From JANXQG01 sp037147235 (GTDB taxonomy: Bacteria; Planctomycetota; Planctomycetia; Pirellulales; Thermoguttaceae), in NCBI GenBank assembly GCA_037147235.1, contig JBAWVO010000129.1:1-17226 (forward strand): a stretch of DNA of 17,226 nucleotides. Reading direction: 5' to 3'. Below are positions 15,006 to 17,226 of the stretch, one piece after another. Under the pieces are notes generated by a model that saw only the letters and a list, made by a program, of their open reading frames with translations, was not told the DNA's origin and made no database searches. Position 1 is the stretch's first letter. The number at the start of each line of letters is the position of its first letter. Position numbers and translations under genes: made by a program.

Positions 15006-15028
15006 AACGGAATGAATTCTTTTCTACG
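15006..15028 (+). repeat. Degenerate copy of the ppdK-upstream palindrome
   Basis: The 23-nt stretch beginning AACGGAATGAATTC matches 1088-1110 at 21 of 23 positions; the two changes break the palindrome. It lies in the predicted btaA leader, 24 nt before the start codon and upstream of the GGGAGA ribosome-binding site. Confidence 0.7.
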
Positions 15029-15052
15029 AAGGACGGCACAGGGAGAAAACTT

Positions 15053-16246
15053 ATGTCGATTCGCGAATGGGCCGGTGGACAGGTCTTCAAACTAGTTCAT
15101 GGCCATAATTTGGTCTACAACACCTGCTGGGAAGATCCCCGGCTGGATCGTCAGGCACTAAAACTCACACCCGACGATACGATCCTGGTGATCACCTCTG
15201 CCGGCTGCAATGCCTTGGACTATGCCCTGGCCGGTCCGAAGCAAGTAGTGGCCGTCGATATGAATCCTCGGCAGAATGCGCTATTGGACCTGAAGCTGGC
15301 TGGCATCCGCAATCTCCAGTACGAAGACTTCTTCGCCATGTTCGGCATCGGCCGACTGCCGGGCGCGAAGAAGATCTATGAGGATAAATTGCGTCCCGCG
15401 TTGTCCGAGTGGCCACAGCGCTACTGGGACCGCTGGATCGACTTTTTCGATCCGAAGAACCGTCGGCCGTTCTATTTCCGCGGCACCTGTGGCACGTTCG
15501 CCATGTTGATCAATTTTTATATCAATCGCGTGGCCAAGTTGCGGCCTTATTTCAACGACTTGCTCCAATGCGCGACCGTCGCCCAGCAGCAAGATATCTA
15601 CGATCGGTGCCTTCGCGAACGTTTTTGGTCCAAGTCGATGCGTTTCGCACTGCGCCGCGATACAATCCTCTCGCTGCTCGGCGTTCCGCAGGCCCAGCGG
15701 CACCAGATTGAAACGCAATACCGGGGCGGAATCAGCCAGTTTGTTCAGGATTGCGTTGAGACGGTTTTCGCCCGCCTGCCGCTGAGTGACAACTACTTCT
15801 GGCGGGTCTACATGACGGGCCACTATACGCCGGAGTGTTGTCCGGAGTACCTCAAGCCCGAGAATTTCCAGAAACTTCACGACGGTCTGGCCGATCGCGT
15901 GCAGACGTATACCGATTCGGTGGAAGGCTTCTTGGTGAAGGACCCGCGGCCGATTTCGCGTTTTGTGCTTCTGGATCACATGGATTGGCTTTCAACGCGG
16001 CGGCTACCACTTTTGGCCCAGGAGTGGCAATGGATTCTCCGCCGCGCGGCACCGGGCGCGCGGATCCTTTGGCGCAGTGCCGGCATGCGGACCGAATTCG
16101 TCGATCAGGCGCGGATTGTGGTTGACGGCAAGTCGCGCTCGGTCGGTGAATTGTTGACCTACGATCGCTCCTTGGCCGAAGAACTTCATGCCCAATGTCG
16201 CGTACACACCTACGGCAGTTTCCACATTGCGGATCTGGCCGCATAA
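15053..16246 (+). CDS. btaA: BtaA: SAM:diacylglycerol 3-amino-3-carboxypropyltransferase (DUF3419)
   Basis: First enzyme of betaine-lipid synthesis: transfers the 3-amino-3-carboxypropyl group of SAM to diacylglycerol, giving diacylglyceryl-homoserine at the membrane. The 397-aa length fits the family (about 380-420). Family hallmarks near the N-terminus are YNTCWEDPRLDR (22-33), the SAM-site segment ITSAGCNALDY (47-57) where other members have GDN, and AVDMNPRQNALLDLKLA (67-83) with the acidic D69. The later segment RPFYFRGTCGTFA is also family-like. The ATG at 15053 has GGGAGA 6 nt upstream; the longer upstream frame translates the leader repeats and is not credible. The stop codon overlaps the btaB start by one base (TAATG), indicating translational coupling. 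DGTS-type lipids replace phospholipids and spare phosphorus in several bacteria; regulation here is not visible. Confidence 0.93.
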   Translation: MSIREWAGGQVFKLVHGHNLVYNTCWEDPRLDRQALKLTPDDTILVITSAGCNALDYALAGPKQVVAVDMNPRQNALLDLKLAGIRNLQYEDFFAMFGIGRLPGAKKIYEDKLRPALSEWPQRYWDRWIDFFDPKNRRPFYFRGTCGTFAMLINFYINRVAKLRPYFNDLLQCATVAQQQDIYDRCLRERFWSKSMRFALRRDTILSLLGVPQAQRHQIETQYRGGISQFVQDCVETVFARLPLSDNYFWRVYMTGHYTPECCPEYLKPENFQKLHDGLADRVQTYTDSVEGFLVKDPRPISRFVLLDHMDWLSTRRLPLLAQEWQWILRRAAPGARILWRSAGMRTEFVDQARIVVDGKSRSVGELLTYDRSLAEELHAQCRVHTYGSFHIADLAA

Positions 16247-17010
16247 TGTCGCTCCTTACGGATCTTCGTGTTCTTTACCACATCGTGGCCAAGCCGGTCC
16301 GGGGCAAGGACCATGCCGCGCGGCTGGAATCGTTTTATTCTGGCCAGGCCGAGGCTTACGACGATTTCCGCCGTCGGCTATTGCAAGGCCGCGAAGCGAT
16401 GTACCAGTCGATCCCCGTGCCGGAAGGCGGCGTATGGGTCGATTTGGGCGGCGGGACGGGGGCAAACCTGGAGCCGATCAGCACCGATTTACACAAGGCG
16501 AGAAAGGTCTACTTGGTCGATCTCTGCGACTCGCTGCTTGCGGTTGCACGGAAGCGGTGCGCGGCCCGAGGGTGGAAAAATGTCGAGGCCGTCGCCGATG
16601 ACGCCACGGCTTTTCGGCCCGCCGACGGCCCCGCCGACGTGGTGACCTTTTCCTACTCGCTGACGATGATTCCCGATTGGTTTGCCGCAATCGACAACGC
16701 CTTGGCGATGTTACGCCCCGGGGGAACGATCGGAGTGACCGACTTCTTCGTCGCGCGGAAGTATCCAGCCGAGGGCCGCGAGCGTCATTCCTGGTCTACG
16801 CGGACCTTCTGGCCTACCTGGTTCGGCTCGGACAACGTCTTCTTATCGCCGGACCACATTCCCTATTTGCAGAGGAACTTCAGCACGCTGCGATTGGAAG
16901 AGAAGCGGGCAAAAGTCCCCTACCTTCCGCTGATCCGAGTGCCGTATTTCACCTTCGTGGGGCGGAAAGCGTTCTCGACGAGCAACACCAAAGGAACGGA
17001 GGTTTTATGA
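16246..17010 (+). CDS. btaB: BtaB: diacylglyceryl-homoserine N-methyltransferase
   Basis: Second enzyme of betaine-lipid synthesis: three successive SAM-dependent N-methylations turn diacylglyceryl-homoserine into DGTS. The 254-aa protein has class I methyltransferase motifs: DLGGGTG (D66-G72), LVDLCDS with an acidic residue for the SAM ribose, ADDATAF, SYSLTMIPDW (motif IV region) and RPGGTIGVTDFF. The C-terminal half with WPTWFGSDNVFLSPDHIPYL is typical of BtaB. The assignment rests on these motifs and on the one-base overlap with btaA; a two-gene bta operon is the Rhodobacter arrangement. The ATG at 16246 is fixed by the TAATG overlap. Its own stop TGA overlaps the start of a very short downstream ORF. 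Confidence 0.92.
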   Translation: MSLLTDLRVLYHIVAKPVRGKDHAARLESFYSGQAEAYDDFRRRLLQGREAMYQSIPVPEGGVWVDLGGGTGANLEPISTDLHKARKVYLVDLCDSLLAVARKRCAARGWKNVEAVADDATAFRPADGPADVVTFSYSLTMIPDWFAAIDNALAMLRPGGTIGVTDFFVARKYPAEGRERHSWSTRTFWPTWFGSDNVFLSPDHIPYLQRNFSTLRLEEKRAKVPYLPLIRVPYFTFVGRKAFSTSNTKGTEVL

Positions 17011-17096
17011 AAAGGGATGATGAAAACTCTTCGACCAGGGAAAGCCATTCAGCAAGGCGATGTACAACAAACCTAAGGGATAATAGTTATCCATAA
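17007..17096 (+). CDS. Possible 29-aa small protein at the end of the bta operon
   Basis: The ATG at 17007 overlaps the btaB stop (ATGA), with a strong ribosome-binding site GGAGG (16998-17002) 4 nt upstream, inside the btaB coding end. The 29-residue product is polar and charged, without a membrane segment or recognisable motif. Either it is a real coupled small protein, the remnant of a longer third gene, or a chance ORF. A second short frame starts at 17016. No protein family is recognised. Confidence 0.3.
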   Translation: MKRDDENSSTRESHSARRCTTNLRDNSYP

Positions 17097-17226
17097 GAAT
17101 CAAGTGATCGGTGGATCTAATGTTAGGGGCATTCATGCATTGTCCTTACCCACTCTTTCGGCCAGCTAAGTGTCTTCATGGCCATTTATGGTCATTCCCG
17201 GCGCAGCCGGTATTAGGCCCGTGCTT
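17097..17226. other. Trailing non-coding sequence
   Basis: No gene or clear terminator is seen. A small inverted repeat (GGATAA-TAG-TTATCC, 17078-17092) overlaps the end of the short ORF; there is no T-run after it. The sequence looks less GC-rich than the operon upstream. Confidence 0.4.

Overview
The window looks like chromosomal DNA of a planctomycete, probably from the Pirellulales and relatives. This is inferred from the gene content (pyruvate phosphate dikinase, DUF4058, a GspJ-like pseudopilin, betaine-lipid genes) and from the many short palindromes of the CACGGGC...GCCCGTG and GCGGGCGTCTCGCCTGCCC type between genes. No rRNA or tRNA is present, so the lineage is not proven. All ten recognisable genes lie on the + strand. 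Long minus-strand ORFs are frame shadows of GC-rich coding sequence.

Layout. Bases 1-386 are non-coding except for a 111-bp inverted-repeat element (203-313). A YfcE/MJ0936-type metallophosphoesterase (387-923) follows, then a second copy of that element (936-1046), a weak terminator, a palindrome and a good promoter for pyruvate phosphate dikinase (1192-3966), which ends at a strong intrinsic terminator (3994-4029). A different inverted-repeat element (4094-4293) precedes a one-polypeptide restriction-modification enzyme of the type ISP kind that lacks a helicase (4337-7456). Next come a class I methyltransferase with a TTG start (7544-8341), a YqeG-like HAD phosphatase (8433-8915) and a reversed copy of the second element (8924-9041). 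Then follow a pseudopilin (9152-10249) with a closely linked DUF4058 gene (10256-11053), the replicative DNA polymerase III alpha subunit dnaE (11200-14763), and a promoter plus leader for the overlapping btaA-btaB pair (15053-17010), which makes the betaine lipid DGTS. A 29-codon ORF with a strong ribosome-binding site overlaps the end of btaB.

The most interesting signal is between the genes. Two families of small non-coding elements, each present twice, have terminal inverted repeats and are bordered exactly by 8-9 bp direct repeats that differ at every site: AAAAAACT, GTAAAATG, ATCCCCTT and ATTTGGAGC. This is the signature of transposition with target-site duplication, so the elements look like MITEs that carry the common planctomycete hairpins inside them. 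In one copy the internal hairpin has been amplified to four 28-bp tandem units. Another copy has landed between a gene and its terminator. No transposase is encoded in the window.

Functionally the window is mixed: central carbon metabolism (PPDK), DNA replication (DnaE), DNA modification or defence (ISP enzyme), phosphorus-sparing membrane lipid synthesis (BtaAB) and several enzymes of unknown substrate. Apart from btaA-btaB and pseudopilin-DUF4058, neighbours do not form an obvious pathway.
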